Assembly: GCA_946554335.1 (NCBI GenBank)
Contig: CAMNSA010000006.1
Coordinates: forward strand, 1 to 64,000
Direction: 5' to 3'
Source of the DNA: an uncultured Neglectibacter sp.
Lineage (GTDB): Bacteria > Bacillota > Clostridia > Oscillospirales > Acutalibacteraceae
DNA length: 64,000 bases
Shown piece by piece: positions 1-8,182 of the stretch. Below the pieces are notes generated by a model that ran no database searches, was not told the DNA's origin, and was given only the letters and a program-made list of their open reading frames with translations. The position numbers were made by a program, and so were the translations under genes. Position 1 is the first letter of the stretch, and each line of letters begins with the position of its first letter.

Positions 1-67
1 TGGGAATAGGAATATTTTTTTAGTTTCAACTACCTAAAATGTAAAATAGGGTAACCCAGGGCTGCAA

Positions 68-985
68 ATGGGCGGCGGGGTTTGCGGCGCGATTTTTTAT
101 GCCGCCGGACAGCGGGAGCTTCAGGCGGCTTGTGACCGGCTTGCGCCCATCCGGGTGGGCGAGGCGGCCATTACCCCGGGCTTTGCCCTTCCGGCGCGCT
201 ATGTGATCCACGCGGTGGGACCGGTGTATCATTCCTTAATTCGGCGGCGCTGCCGGAGGCTTTTGGCCGGGGCCTATGAATCGGCACTGAAGCTGGCGGC
301 GGAAAATGCCTGTGAAAGCGTCGCTTTCCCGCTGCTCTCCAGCGGGATCTACGGCTACCCCAAGGAGGAGGCCCTTCTGGTGGCCCGGCAAAGTATAGAG
401 GCCTTTTTGAAAGGTCACGAGATGCAGGTCTATTTGGCGGTGTTTGACCCGGATTCCTTCCAGGTCAGCAAGGCGCTGCTGGGGAGGGTAGAAAGCTATA
501 TTGACGGGCACTATGTGAAGGCTCACACCGATATGCGCCGCAGAAGCATCCAACAGGAAGCGGCGGACTTAGAGCAGACGGCGTCCTTCGCATTTCCCAT
601 GATGGCCTCGGCCGCTCCGGCGCTCAGCGAGCTGCTGGAGGAACTGGACGAGCCCTTTTCCCAGTCGCTGCTGAGGCTGATCGACCAAAAGGGAAAAACC
701 GATGTGGAGGTCTATAAAAGGGCGAATCTTGACCGTAAGCTTTTTTCCAAGATCCGTACCGGAAAGGGATATACCCCTAAAAAGCCTACGATCCTGGCAC
801 TGGCCGTGGCGCTGGAGCTCAGCCTTCCTGAAACGGACGCGCTGCTGAAAAAGGCGGGTTACGCCCTTTCCCACTCCAGCCGGTTCGATGTGATCGTGGA
901 ATATTTTATCGTAAACGGAAACTATGATATTTTTCAGATCAATGAGGTGCTGTTTGCCTATGACCAGCCGCTGCTGGGGGCGTAG
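68..985 (+). CDS. 5'-truncated macro-domain protein with C-terminal HTH-like domain
   Basis: Residues about 1-135 match the body of an ADP-ribose-binding macro domain: a glycine loop (MGGGVCGAI), ALPARYVIHAVGPVY, and FPLLSSGIYGYPKEEA. The C-terminal third (about 190-300) resembles the XRE-like helical domain that follows macro domains in some Clostridia (DVEVYKRANLDRKLFSKI, then an AL/LL-rich helix pair). The usual macro start, a beta strand with the D-I-T motif and NAAN, is missing. In frame upstream of the ATG only about six codons are open before TAG at 47-49, and bases 1-57 are much more A+T-rich than the gene. The gene has therefore probably lost about 40 N-terminal residues to a rearrangement, insertion or assembly join, and may be a pseudogene. 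Macro proteins bind or hydrolyse ADP-ribose derivatives; activity here is doubtful because adenine-contacting residues are absent. Confidence 0.7.
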   Translation: MGGGVCGAIFYAAGQRELQAACDRLAPIRVGEAAITPGFALPARYVIHAVGPVYHSLIRRRCRRLLAGAYESALKLAAENACESVAFPLLSSGIYGYPKEEALLVARQSIEAFLKGHEMQVYLAVFDPDSFQVSKALLGRVESYIDGHYVKAHTDMRRRSIQQEAADLEQTASFAFPMMASAAPALSELLEELDEPFSQSLLRLIDQKGKTDVEVYKRANLDRKLFSKIRTGKGYTPKKPTILALAVALELSLPETDALLKKAGYALSHSSRFDVIVEYFIVNGNYDIFQINEVLFAYDQPLLGA

Positions 986-1026
986 CGGAGGAAAATGAAT
1001 CGGAATTTGCGGAGAAAGGGTAGGAC

Positions 1027-1569
1027 ATGAAAAATCAATATATACAGCTTGTACCGGCAGACCTATCTCTTGCAGAGAAGGTGGTTGATTACTACAAAAG
1101 GAACAGGGATTTTTTAGAGGCATTTGAACCGGTGCGAAACGAAGAGTTTTTTTCACTTAAATATCAGCGAGAGGTCTTAAAAAAGGAAAAAGTTGAGTAT
1201 GAAGAAAAGACGGCATTTCGCTTTTATATTATACCAACAGAACAACCCGCGAAGATTATAGGTATAATAGGATTAAACAATGTGGTATGGGGAGCCTTTT
1301 GTTCTGCTTTTTTGGGATACAAATTAGATAAAGATTTTCTCAATAAAGGCTATATGTCTATGGCAGTAAAAATGCTGACAAAATACGCATTTGAAGAATT
1401 AGATTTACATCGAATAGAAGCAAATGTAATGCCGAAAAACAAGGCTTCTTTAAGAGTTTTAGAAAAAGATAATTTTATGAATGAGGGAATTTCAAAGTAT
1501 TATCTAAATATAAATGGTGTTTGGGAAGACCACATTCATATGGTAAAGATAAATTATGCTATGCACTAA
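1027..1569 (+). CDS. GNAT acetyltransferase, RimJ/RimL type
   Basis: A 180-residue protein of the length and pattern of RimJ/RimL-like N-acetyltransferases, which move acetyl from acetyl-CoA to a protein N-terminus or small amine. The fold signature is visible as IIGIIGLNN, then YKLDKDFLNKGYMSMAV (the CoA pyrophosphate loop region, degenerate for R/QxxGxG), then LHRIEANVMPKNKASLRVLEK, typical of the RimJ/RimL subgroup. A GGAG-type site lies before the ATG. Base composition is strikingly A+T-rich (runs such as AAATATAAATGG) compared with the G+C-rich genes on both sides, so recent acquisition is likely. The substrate cannot be predicted. Confidence 0.82.
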   Translation: MKNQYIQLVPADLSLAEKVVDYYKRNRDFLEAFEPVRNEEFFSLKYQREVLKKEKVEYEEKTAFRFYIIPTEQPAKIIGIIGLNNVVWGAFCSAFLGYKLDKDFLNKGYMSMAVKMLTKYAFEELDLHRIEANVMPKNKASLRVLEKDNFMNEGISKYYLNINGVWEDHIHMVKINYAMH

Positions 1570-1612
1570 ATTCCAGTTTTCCCGTTTTTCGGGCTGCACA
1601 AAATGAAAACTT

Positions 1613-1629
1613 GTCGCTTTCAAAGCGAC
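1613..1629. promoter_or_regulatory. perfect palindrome upstream of the VWA gene
   Basis: GTCGCTTT-C-AAAGCGAC is an 8-bp perfect inverted repeat around one base, lying between the acetyltransferase and the VWA gene, 60 bases before its start. It could be a protein-binding site or the first stem of a structured leader. There is no T-run after it, so it is not a simple terminator. Confidence 0.45.
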
Positions 1630-1634
1630 CTTAC

Positions 1635-1682
1635 GACCTCCTGTGTGGGCTAAAATGAAGCCATCCAAAACACAAGGAGGTC
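1635..1682 (+). promoter_or_regulatory. leader hairpin that pairs the Shine-Dalgarno of the VWA gene
   Basis: GACCTCCTGTGT (1635-1646) is complementary to ACACAAGGAGGTC (1670-1682) with one bulged base. The right arm contains the complete AAGGAGGT ribosome-binding site of the gene starting at 1689. The loop holds a second small stem, GGCT/AGCC. In the mRNA the ribosome site would be buried. Sequestration is an inference from pairing; the trigger is unknown. Confidence 0.55.
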
Positions 1683-1688
1683 ATTTTT

Positions 1689-2333
1689 ATGAAGGCAACA
1701 GAATTGGTTTTTATTCTGGACAAAAGCGGATCTATGGCGGGCTTAGAAAAGGACACCATCGGCGGGTTCAACTCCATGCTTCAAAAGCAGAAGAGAGTCG
1801 CGGGGGATTGCAGGATCACCACGGTGCTGTTTGACAGCTCCTATGAACTGCTCCACGACCGGATCGATATCAGAGCGGTGAGCCCCATTACAGAAAAGGA
1901 ATATCAGGTGGGCGGCGCCACCGCCCTGCTAGACGCCATTGGCCTGACCGTCGATAAGTTGATCGCCGTGCAGAAGAACACGGCAGAGCCTTACCGGGCG
2001 GAAAATGTGATCTTCGTGATCATCACCGACGGGGAGGAGAATTCCAGCAGACGGTATCCCTCTGATCGGGTCAAGGCCATGATCAAGCGCGAAAAGGAAA
2101 AATACGGCTGGGAGTTTGTGTTCTTAGGGGCGAATATCGACGCGGTGGAAACGGCGGGCAGGTTTGGGATCGCCCCGGACAGGGCGGTGGACTATGTGCC
2201 GGACGCTCAGGGCGTGACTCTGAATTTTCAGATGATGAGCGAGGCGGTGGCCGATTTCCGGGAAACACAGGTTTTGCCTCAGGCGCCTCTCAACGCCATC
2301 CGCCGGGACAAAAAGAAGCGCGGCTGGCGGTAA
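1689..2333 (+). CDS. von Willebrand factor A (VWA) domain protein
   Basis: A 214-residue cytoplasmic protein made almost entirely of one VWA domain. The metal-ion-dependent adhesion site is complete: DKSGS at residues 11-15, a threonine in GGATALLD near residue 78, and the aspartate in ITDGEEN. Such stand-alone VWA proteins bind a divalent metal and mediate protein contacts, often with an ATPase or stress-response partner; none is encoded next door. No signal peptide or membrane helix is seen. The start is set by a strong AAGGAGGT site, which lies inside a predicted leader hairpin. The basic end (RRDKKKRGWR) is unusual. Family is clear, role unknown. Confidence 0.85.
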   Translation: MKATELVFILDKSGSMAGLEKDTIGGFNSMLQKQKRVAGDCRITTVLFDSSYELLHDRIDIRAVSPITEKEYQVGGATALLDAIGLTVDKLIAVQKNTAEPYRAENVIFVIITDGEENSSRRYPSDRVKAMIKREKEKYGWEFVFLGANIDAVETAGRFGIAPDRAVDYVPDAQGVTLNFQMMSEAVADFRETQVLPQAPLNAIRRDKKKRGWR

Positions 2334-2349
2334 AAGGCCAGAGCGCCGG

Positions 2350-2378
2350 TTGACTTTTATTTTTCCTTGCCTTACAAT
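2350..2378 (+). promoter_or_regulatory. sigma-A promoter for the SLH-domain gene
   Basis: TTGACT and TACAAT are separated by exactly 17 bases, 35 bases before the GTG start of the SLH gene. Confidence 0.65.
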
Positions 2379-2413
2379 GAGAAGCAAGATTATGAAAAGG
2401 GAGCGATGAGCAG

Positions 2414-3775
2414 GTGAGAGCTTTTCTGGAGGTTCTCAGAAGGAAAGGCAGGGCTTTGGGAGAGAAACAGAGAATGGCGGCAGCGCTGCTTCTTGCAGCG
2501 CTGATCGCCTTTTCTTCCCTTCCGGCGGCCGCTGAAGAGGGTTCCTCAGTGGTGGATTCCGCCGCGGAGGAGTTTTCAGACCTAATGCCCTACAGCTGGG
2601 TGAAAGATGTCTGCGAGGGCGGGACCAAGTATTTGTCGGACTACGGCGTGACCCGTGAAGAGATTGTAAGAGAGCTTTCCTCCCACGAGCATGACAATTA
2701 CTATTTGAAAACGCCCTACATCGGGGGAGATCATCAATCTCCCAACGGCGACCCTTCCTACAACGGTGCTCCCGGTTTGAACTGTGCCGGTTTTATAGGC
2801 TATGTGCTGCGCAAATGCGGACTTGATACGACGGCTGCCCTCAAGGTCATTCGTTCCCATGATTTTGCCCTTTGGGGAAGCGGACTCAAGTATGACGAGC
2901 TGTCCTGTGCCTCCAACTATTTCAACTTTGTGCGCTATGGAAAGCTAAAGGCCTTTGTGTTTCCCAGCAAGCAGGCCATGCTCCAAAGCGGGAAATGCGA
3001 AAAGGGAGATATCATTCTCCGGTTCTGGACCCATCAGTTTACAGGAAACGACATGGATAACCACATGATGATCTTCTGGGGGAATAAGCCCTCGGAGGAT
3101 AAGATCTGGCACAGCCCCGCATGGTACAATGACATCGGGACTCTGGCCGAGGGCTACGGCGCTTCCTTCATCCTCATCAAACCCTCTCCCTCCTCTCCGC
3201 CCGTGGCAGGCTTTGAGGATGTGTGGGAGAAGGATTGGTTCGGAAATGCGGTGCGCTTTGTAAAGGAGCATGGTTTGATGGACGGGGTGAGCGCGGAGCG
3301 CTTTTCACCCAATACGCCTATGACCCGCGCCCAGCTGGTGACCATTCTTTACCGCGCCGCCGGTGAACCGGCGGCGATGACGGAGAATCGCTATTCGGAT
3401 GTTTTTGAGGGAACATGGTATGTCGACGCGGTGAACTGGGCCAGGGAAAGCGGCATCGTCACAGGGTACGGGGATGGACTTTTTCATCCCCACCAAAGTG
3501 TAAGCCGGCAGGAAGCGGCGACGATTCTCCAGCGATTTTGTATGGCGAGGGGTCTGGACTCCGGATGGGCAGATGAAACGGACCTTCTCGCCTTCAGCGA
3601 TGCAGATGAGATCAACGACTATGCCAGAAACGCCATGGCGTGGGCATACAGAACAGAGTTGATCACCGGCGTTTCCTCCTCCCAGCTGAGTCCCCGGGGC
3701 AAAGCCAGCAGGGCGCAGATGGCTCAGATCTTGATGCGCCTTTGCATCCGGTACGAGATCGGCACGGATCAGTGA
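2414..3775 (+). CDS. exported NlpC/P60-like protein with three S-layer homology domains
   Basis: Starts with GTG after an AGGGAG site. Residues 1-41 form a long signal peptide (basic stretch, hydrophobic AAALLLAALIAF, cleavage near AAA-EE). Residues about 65-260 look like an NlpC/P60-type papain-fold domain: Cys124 in GLNCAGFIGYVL and His217 in DNHMMIFWG fit the catalytic Cys and His. Three SLH repeats follow at about 267-311, 328-372 and 393-437; these anchor proteins to secondary cell-wall polymer. The likely role is a wall-bound peptidase or amidase acting on peptidoglycan stem peptides. Substrate and activity are inferred. It has its own promoter and is followed after 25 bases by trmO. 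Confidence 0.82.
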   Translation: MRAFLEVLRRKGRALGEKQRMAAALLLAALIAFSSLPAAAEEGSSVVDSAAEEFSDLMPYSWVKDVCEGGTKYLSDYGVTREEIVRELSSHEHDNYYLKTPYIGGDHQSPNGDPSYNGAPGLNCAGFIGYVLRKCGLDTTAALKVIRSHDFALWGSGLKYDELSCASNYFNFVRYGKLKAFVFPSKQAMLQSGKCEKGDIILRFWTHQFTGNDMDNHMMIFWGNKPSEDKIWHSPAWYNDIGTLAEGYGASFILIKPSPSSPPVAGFEDVWEKDWFGNAVRFVKEHGLMDGVSAERFSPNTPMTRAQLVTILYRAAGEPAAMTENRYSDVFEGTWYVDAVNWARESGIVTGYGDGLFHPHQSVSRQEAATILQRFCMARGLDSGWADETDLLAFSDADEINDYARNAMAWAYRTELITGVSSSQLSPRGKASRAQMAQILMRLCIRYEIGTDQ

Positions 3776-3800
3776 GAATATTGATGGAGGAAGAGCCGGT

Positions 3801-4502
3801 ATGGAGCCTGTTTTGGTGACGCCTATCGCGCATGTTGAAAGCGGATTTACGGAGAAATTCGGGATTCCCCGGCAAAGCGGCCTGGTGGAGGAATTGGAGG
3901 CCCGGGTGGTCTTTGAGCCGGAATACCGGGTCAAGGAAGCCTTTCGCGGGCTGGAAGAATTCTCTCACCTTTGGCTTATCTGGGAATTTTCGCAAAGCGT
4001 CCGGGAAGGCTGGTCGCCTACGGTGCGGCCGCCCCGCCTGGGAGGAAACCGGAGAATGGGCGTGTTTGCCACGCGCTCTCCCTTCCGCCCCAACCCCATC
4101 GGTCTTTCCTGTGTCAGGCTTAAAGAGGTTCGGTGGGAGGAAGCTTTAGGGCCGGTGCTGCTGGTAGCCGGAGCGGATCTGCTGGACGGCACGCCGGTTT
4201 TTGACATCAAGCCCTACCTGCCCTTCGCGGACAGCCGTCCGGAGGCTGCCGGGGGCTTTACGCAGCTTTATGAGGAGCGCAGGCTTCGGGTGGAGATCCC
4301 CCCACAGGTTTTGCGGGAGATCCCGGAAGAACTGCGGGAGGGAGTGAAAGGGATTTTGGAGCAGGACCCGCGTCCCTCCTATCACAACGACCCGCAACGG
4401 GTCTACGGCATGAGCTTTTCCGGAATGGAACTGAAATTTCGGGTGGAGGGGGCGACCCTGAACCTGCTAAGCGCGGAAAAAACAGAACACGCCGGCGCCT
4501 GA
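3801..4502 (+). CDS. trmO: tRNA (N6-threonylcarbamoyladenosine-37-N6) methyltransferase
   Basis: A 233-residue TrmO (formerly TsaA/UPF0066) protein, which uses SAM to methylate the t6A base at position 37 of certain threonine tRNAs. Family motifs are present in order: SGLVEELEARVVFEPEY, FSHLWLIWEF, FATRSPFRPNPIGLS, GADLLDGTPVFDIKPYLP, and the C-terminal DPRPSYHNDP. Length is normal for the two-part bacterial form. The last codons double as the left arm of the transcription terminator shared with the convergent histidine kinase gene. Confidence 0.93.
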   Translation: MEPVLVTPIAHVESGFTEKFGIPRQSGLVEELEARVVFEPEYRVKEAFRGLEEFSHLWLIWEFSQSVREGWSPTVRPPRLGGNRRMGVFATRSPFRPNPIGLSCVRLKEVRWEEALGPVLLVAGADLLDGTPVFDIKPYLPFADSRPEAAGGFTQLYEERRLRVEIPPQVLREIPEELREGVKGILEQDPRPSYHNDPQRVYGMSFSGMELKFRVEGATLNLLSAEKTEHAGA

Positions 4503-4533
4503 GCGATTCTCAGGACCGGCGTGTTCTGTTTTT
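4479..4533. terminator. bidirectional terminator overlapping the 3' end of trmO
   Basis: AACAGAACACGCCGG (4481-4495) is exactly complementary to CCGGCGTGTTCTGTT (4516-4530), with A-runs and T-runs flanking on both sides, so it can work in both directions. Its left arm is inside the trmO reading frame and it ends 10 bases before the histidine kinase stop. Confidence 0.85.
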
Positions 4534-4542
4534 GAAAACGGA

Positions 4543-6249
4543 TCATAACAGGATCTTTTCGCAAGGTTTCTCTTCCGAAGAGGGGAGAGGGGCGCTTTCT
4601 TCCTCGGAGGAAGGCGCAGACGAAGGATCCGCCTCTGAAAATCCGGGAGCGGGAGGCCCGGGTTCCTTTGCAATCAGGGGAAACTGGACGGTGACGATAA
4701 AAAGGTCTTTGTCCGTCTCCAGAGAGAAAGCTCCGCCGCAGGCCTCCGTGAAGCTTTTCGCGATGGAAAGCCCCAGACCGCTGCCCTCGGTGGTCCTGTT
4801 TTGATCTCCCCGGACGAACCTGGCGGTGAGGTCTTCGCCGCCTATGGCGATCTCGGTGCGGGAAACATTGCGGATGCTCACCTTGACGGTCTCGTTCTCC
4901 GGGAAAACTGTCACATAGGCCCGGGACCCTTCCAGCGAATATTGGGCGCAGTTGCGCAGCAGATTTTGAAATACCCGGTACATTCTCTGGCCGTCTGTGT
5001 GGACCAGAAGGGGATAGGAGGGGATCTCCACGCGCCATTCTAAAGGTGCGTTTGCCAGGGTCTCCTCCATTTCCGCCATGGTTTGATGTAAAAGCTTTCC
5101 AATATCCAAAACCTCCAGGTTGAGCGAGATATTGCCGGTAGCGGCTTTAGAGACCTCGAACACATCCTGTACGATGATCCCAAGGCGCTCCGCTTTCTGA
5201 GAGATAGTGAAAATATAGTCCATCACATGGGGGGGGAGCCCCTCTTCTTTTTTCAGCAGCTCCACATAGCTGATGATGGAGGTCAGGGGCGTTTTGATAT
5301 CATGGGAGACGTTGGTGATCAGCTCCACCTTGGTGCGGTCCGCCTTGACTCCTTCCTCCACGGCCTTCTGAATACCGGTCCTGATCATGTTCAGCTGCAT
5401 GGCGCAGTCGTAAAGGTTGGAGGTGGGGGGAATGTGGTTCACGGCGTTTAAGTTTCCGCCGTACATTTCCGCAATCTGCGCCATCAGAATATTCCAGTCC
5501 CGCAGATCCCGTTTCAGAGAAAGGGTATACCAGATGATCGTGCCGATGACGCCCACTGCCGCGAAAACACAGATCCCCAGAAAAATGAAGTTTCGGAAGG
5601 GCCAGATCCCATTGAGGGGAGTGTTGTTGAGAATGGCCGCCCCGATGAGAGAGGCGGCCCCCACGGCGGCAATGACGATAAGGCAGGAAAACAGCCTGCG
5701 GATACTGCGCTGCTCAAAGCTGGTCATGAGAGAATAGGAATTCACAGCTTTTAAGAGCGAGTGAATGATATTGTGGCTGAAAAAACGCCGGTTGTGGCCG
5801 ATATCCAGGCACAGGAAATACAGAATGAGGACAATCGCCGGAAAGAGGAATTTTCCGAAGGGAGGCTGCGATGCGGAGGCCTCCAGAAGCAGAGAAAGAA
5901 CCAGAGTGAGGGCCAGAAGGGCAAGCTTGATCTCTACCCACATCCGGGAAAGGGAGCGGGCAATCGAAGCTTCGAATTGCTTGCGGTCCTTTCGGAAAAG
6001 AAAAATGAAGAGCAGGCAGGTGATGAACAACGCGAGAACGCAGAGGAGGGAAACCAGAAACCGGGGAGGGATCTCCTGACTTTTTTCCGCGTAGTTGAGG
6101 AGATCCACCGCGCCTTGCGCAAGCTGTGGGTCAAAGACAGCGCTTGCAAGTCCTGTAACGGCCACGGTGACGGCGCAGAACACCAGGATCAGGCACAGCC
6201 AGGAGATCAGCCCCTTGAAGACATCAGTGCTTTTCGATTTTGTAGCCAA
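4543..6249 (-). CDS. membrane sensor histidine kinase, partner of the adjacent response regulator
   Basis: A 568-residue kinase. The N-terminal half carries about six hydrophobic segments (near residues 12-38, 64-85, 107-123, 134-148, 187-206, 220-243) with little extracellular sequence between them, so it probably senses a signal in or at the membrane. The kinase core has His316 in VSHDIKTPLTSI, an N-box in VFQNLLRNCAQYS (about 426-438) and a G-box GSGLGLSIAKSF (489-500). A Pro/Ser/Glu-rich tail of about 40 residues after the ATPase domain is unusual. The start overlaps the regulator's end by 26 bases, so the pair is co-translated. The layout resembles VanS-like kinases of Clostridia; the stimulus is unknown. 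Confidence 0.9.
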   Translation of the reverse strand: MATKSKSTDVFKGLISWLCLILVFCAVTVAVTGLASAVFDPQLAQGAVDLLNYAEKSQEIPPRFLVSLLCVLALFITCLLFIFLFRKDRKQFEASIARSLSRMWVEIKLALLALTLVLSLLLEASASQPPFGKFLFPAIVLILYFLCLDIGHNRRFFSHNIIHSLLKAVNSYSLMTSFEQRSIRRLFSCLIVIAAVGAASLIGAAILNNTPLNGIWPFRNFIFLGICVFAAVGVIGTIIWYTLSLKRDLRDWNILMAQIAEMYGGNLNAVNHIPPTSNLYDCAMQLNMIRTGIQKAVEEGVKADRTKVELITNVSHDIKTPLTSIISYVELLKKEEGLPPHVMDYIFTISQKAERLGIIVQDVFEVSKAATGNISLNLEVLDIGKLLHQTMAEMEETLANAPLEWRVEIPSYPLLVHTDGQRMYRVFQNLLRNCAQYSLEGSRAYVTVFPENETVKVSIRNVSRTEIAIGGEDLTARFVRGDQNRTTEGSGLGLSIAKSFTEACGGAFSLETDKDLFIVTVQFPLIAKEPGPPAPGFSEADPSSAPSSEEESAPLPSSEEKPCEKILL

Positions 6250-6931
6250 TCCCCCACACCACCTTCAGATATTCCGGTTCTCCCGGATTGAGCTCGATTT
6301 TTTCCCGGATCCTTCTGATATGCACCATGACCGTGTTTTCCGTGGAATAGGCGGATTCGTTCCAGATCTTGCTGTAGATCTCTTCCGCGGGAAAGATCCG
6401 GCCGGGGTTTCTCATCAGCAGCTCCACGATCTTGGTTTCGGTGGCGGTGAGCTTCACCGGCTCGCCGTCGGCATAGAGCACATGCTCGTCCAGATTGAAG
6501 CAGAGCCTTCCGTTGAGAATGGTGTTTTCCCCGTTGGAATTAATGTCTCCCAGGCTGGTGTAGCGTCTCAGGTGAGACTTGACCCGGGCCATAAGCTCCA
6601 TGGGGTTGAAGGGCTTCGTCACATAGTCGTCCGCGCCCATGGAAAGACCGATCACCTTGTCGCTGTTTTCGCTTTTCGCGGAGAGCACGATGATGGGGAG
6701 GTTTTTCTTTTCCCGGATCTTCATAATGGCGGAAAGTCCGTCCAGCTTGGGCATCATCACATCGATGATGATCAGATGAATCTCCTTCGTTGTGACGAGG
6801 TCCAGCGCTTCCAGCCCGTCATAGGCCTTGAGCACATGGTAGCCCTCGCTTTCCAGATTCAAGGCAATGGCGCGGACGATCTCTCTGTCATCATCCACCA
6901 CCAGGATGTTTTTGTTTTCGGCGGCTTCCAT
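6224..6931 (-). CDS. OmpR/PhoB-family response regulator
   Basis: A 235-residue regulator with receiver domain (1-120) and winged-helix DNA-binding domain (135-235). Acidic pocket VVDDD at 11-15, phosphoacceptor Asp57 in IIIDVMMPKLDG, conserved Lys106 in VTKPF. The effector ends YLKVVWGIGYKIE, typical of VanR-like members. It is the first gene of a two-gene unit with the histidine kinase and has a promoter 80-115 bases upstream. Divergent pdaA starts 170 bases away, so an envelope-related regulon is plausible but not shown. Confidence 0.92.
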   Translation of the reverse strand: MEAAENKNILVVDDDREIVRAIALNLESEGYHVLKAYDGLEALDLVTTKEIHLIIIDVMMPKLDGLSAIMKIREKKNLPIIVLSAKSENSDKVIGLSMGADDYVTKPFNPMELMARVKSHLRRYTSLGDINSNGENTILNGRLCFNLDEHVLYADGEPVKLTATETKIVELLMRNPGRIFPAEEIYSKIWNESAYSTENTVMVHIRRIREKIELNPGEPEYLKVVWGIGYKIEKH

Positions 6932-7014
6932 ACGGCTTCTCCCTCCTGCGGTGCTTTTCTAGCCTGACTTTATAAGATGTTCCTTAAAAAGGAAGTTATG
7001 AAACTCTTACGAAA

Positions 7015-7043
7015 ATCATACATTATTTTGAGCGGTAAAGCAA
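7015..7043 (-). promoter_or_regulatory. promoter for the two-component operon
   Basis: On the minus strand TTGCTT (7038-7043) and TATGAT (7015-7020) are separated by 17 bases, with the -10 about 85 bases before the regulator's start. Confidence 0.5.
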
Positions 7044-7102
7044 TGCTTCTCACTCTTTTCCGCTCGTTCCCAATTACGGCCGAAAGCTGAAAAAGAGAGG
7101 TT

Positions 7103-7930
7103 ATGGTGATGAGGCGGCTGAGATTTGCGCTGAAAAGGCACAGAGCGGTTTTGATTTCATTGGCGGCGATATTACTCTTGTCCGGGATTTTGACAATGTT
7201 TTCCTTTGGGAGTCCGCAGGCGCTTTCGGTCTCGGGAGAGATCACGAACTGGGGGTTGAGCTTTCAGGAGGAGGGACAGCCTCCCATCGGAAATGTTTCC
7301 CAGGACGCTCTTGGAAAATACAACGCCCTTTTTTGCACGCAGGAGCGGGAAAAGGTGCTTTACATCACCTTTGACGCGGGTTTTGAAAACGGGAATACGG
7401 AGAAAATTCTTGACGCCTTACAGAAGCACGGGGTGAAGGCCACTTTCTTTTTGGTGGGAAATTATTTTGAAACACAGCCCGAGCTGGTAAAGCGGATGGT
7501 TGCGGACGGCCACCTTGTGGGGAACCACACCTACAGCCATCCGGATATGTCAAAGATCGCCGATGAAAAAAGCTTCGAGGAAGAGCTGCGGAAAAATGAA
7601 GAGCTGTACCGTGAGATCACCGGAAAAGAGATGCCGAAGCTTTACCGGCCCCCTCAGGGAAAATTCTGTGAGAGCAATCTGGAAATGGCGAAAAAGCTTG
7701 GGTATCACACGGTGTTTTGGAGTCTTGCCTATGTGGACTGGTACGAAAACGACCAGCCCACCCGCGAGGAGGCTTTTTCCAAGCTCCTGCCCAGGATCCA
7801 TCCAGGGGCCATCGTACTGCTTCACAGTACCTCCAAAACCAACGGGGAAATTTTAGATGAGCTTTTGACCCACTGGGAGGAGGACGGGTATCAGTTCGGC
7901 GACCTCTCGGAATTTCTTCTGAAGCGGTGA
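7103..7930 (+). CDS. pdaA: PdaA-type peptidoglycan N-acetylmuramic acid deacetylase
   Basis: A 275-residue carbohydrate-esterase-family-4 protein with an N-terminal membrane anchor or signal (residues 15-36). It carries the PdaA version of the first motif, TFDAGFENG (89-97), the metal-binding HTYSHP (142-147) and RPPQGKF (182-188). PdaA proteins deacetylate muramic acid on the way to muramic delta-lactam in spore cortex, so this suggests a spore-forming ancestry; a vegetative envelope role is also possible. The gene stands alone, divergent from the two-component pair. A stable hairpin lies 20 bases after the stop. Confidence 0.87.
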   Translation: MVMRRLRFALKRHRAVLISLAAILLLSGILTMFSFGSPQALSVSGEITNWGLSFQEEGQPPIGNVSQDALGKYNALFCTQEREKVLYITFDAGFENGNTEKILDALQKHGVKATFFLVGNYFETQPELVKRMVADGHLVGNHTYSHPDMSKIADEKSFEEELRKNEELYREITGKEMPKLYRPPQGKFCESNLEMAKKLGYHTVFWSLAYVDWYENDQPTREEAFSKLLPRIHPGAIVLLHSTSKTNGEILDELLTHWEEDGYQFGDLSEFLLKR

Positions 7931-7950
7931 AATAGCTCTCCCTGAAAATC

Positions 7951-7992
7951 GCTGCCCGGAAGTGAGGCCTCAAAAACCCGCTTCCGGGCAGC
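7951..7992 (+). terminator. stable hairpin after pdaA, possible terminator
   Basis: GCTGCCCGGAAG (7951-7962) pairs perfectly with CTTCCGGGCAGC (7981-7992). No T-run follows, so intrinsic termination is uncertain; it may protect the 3' end. Confidence 0.45.
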
Positions 7993-8182
7993 GGCGTCGA
8001 TAAAAAAGGGCGCGGCCCGGCGACCGGCATGGGGGAAAGGATAAGAAATCTGGGAAAGTTCAAAAATAATTCTTTCAGAGAAATATTCTTCTATGGTTTT
8101 TTTGTACAATAGCAAAATAAGTCCCGGGAAAAAAGAGAAGCTAAAGGAATGAGAAAAAACAGGAGCGGGAAAGGATTTTACT

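Noticed and set aside
1635-1682. Factor-independent terminator before the VWA gene
   Set aside because: The stem includes the ribosome site and ATTTTTATG follows with only five T, so a translational role fits better.
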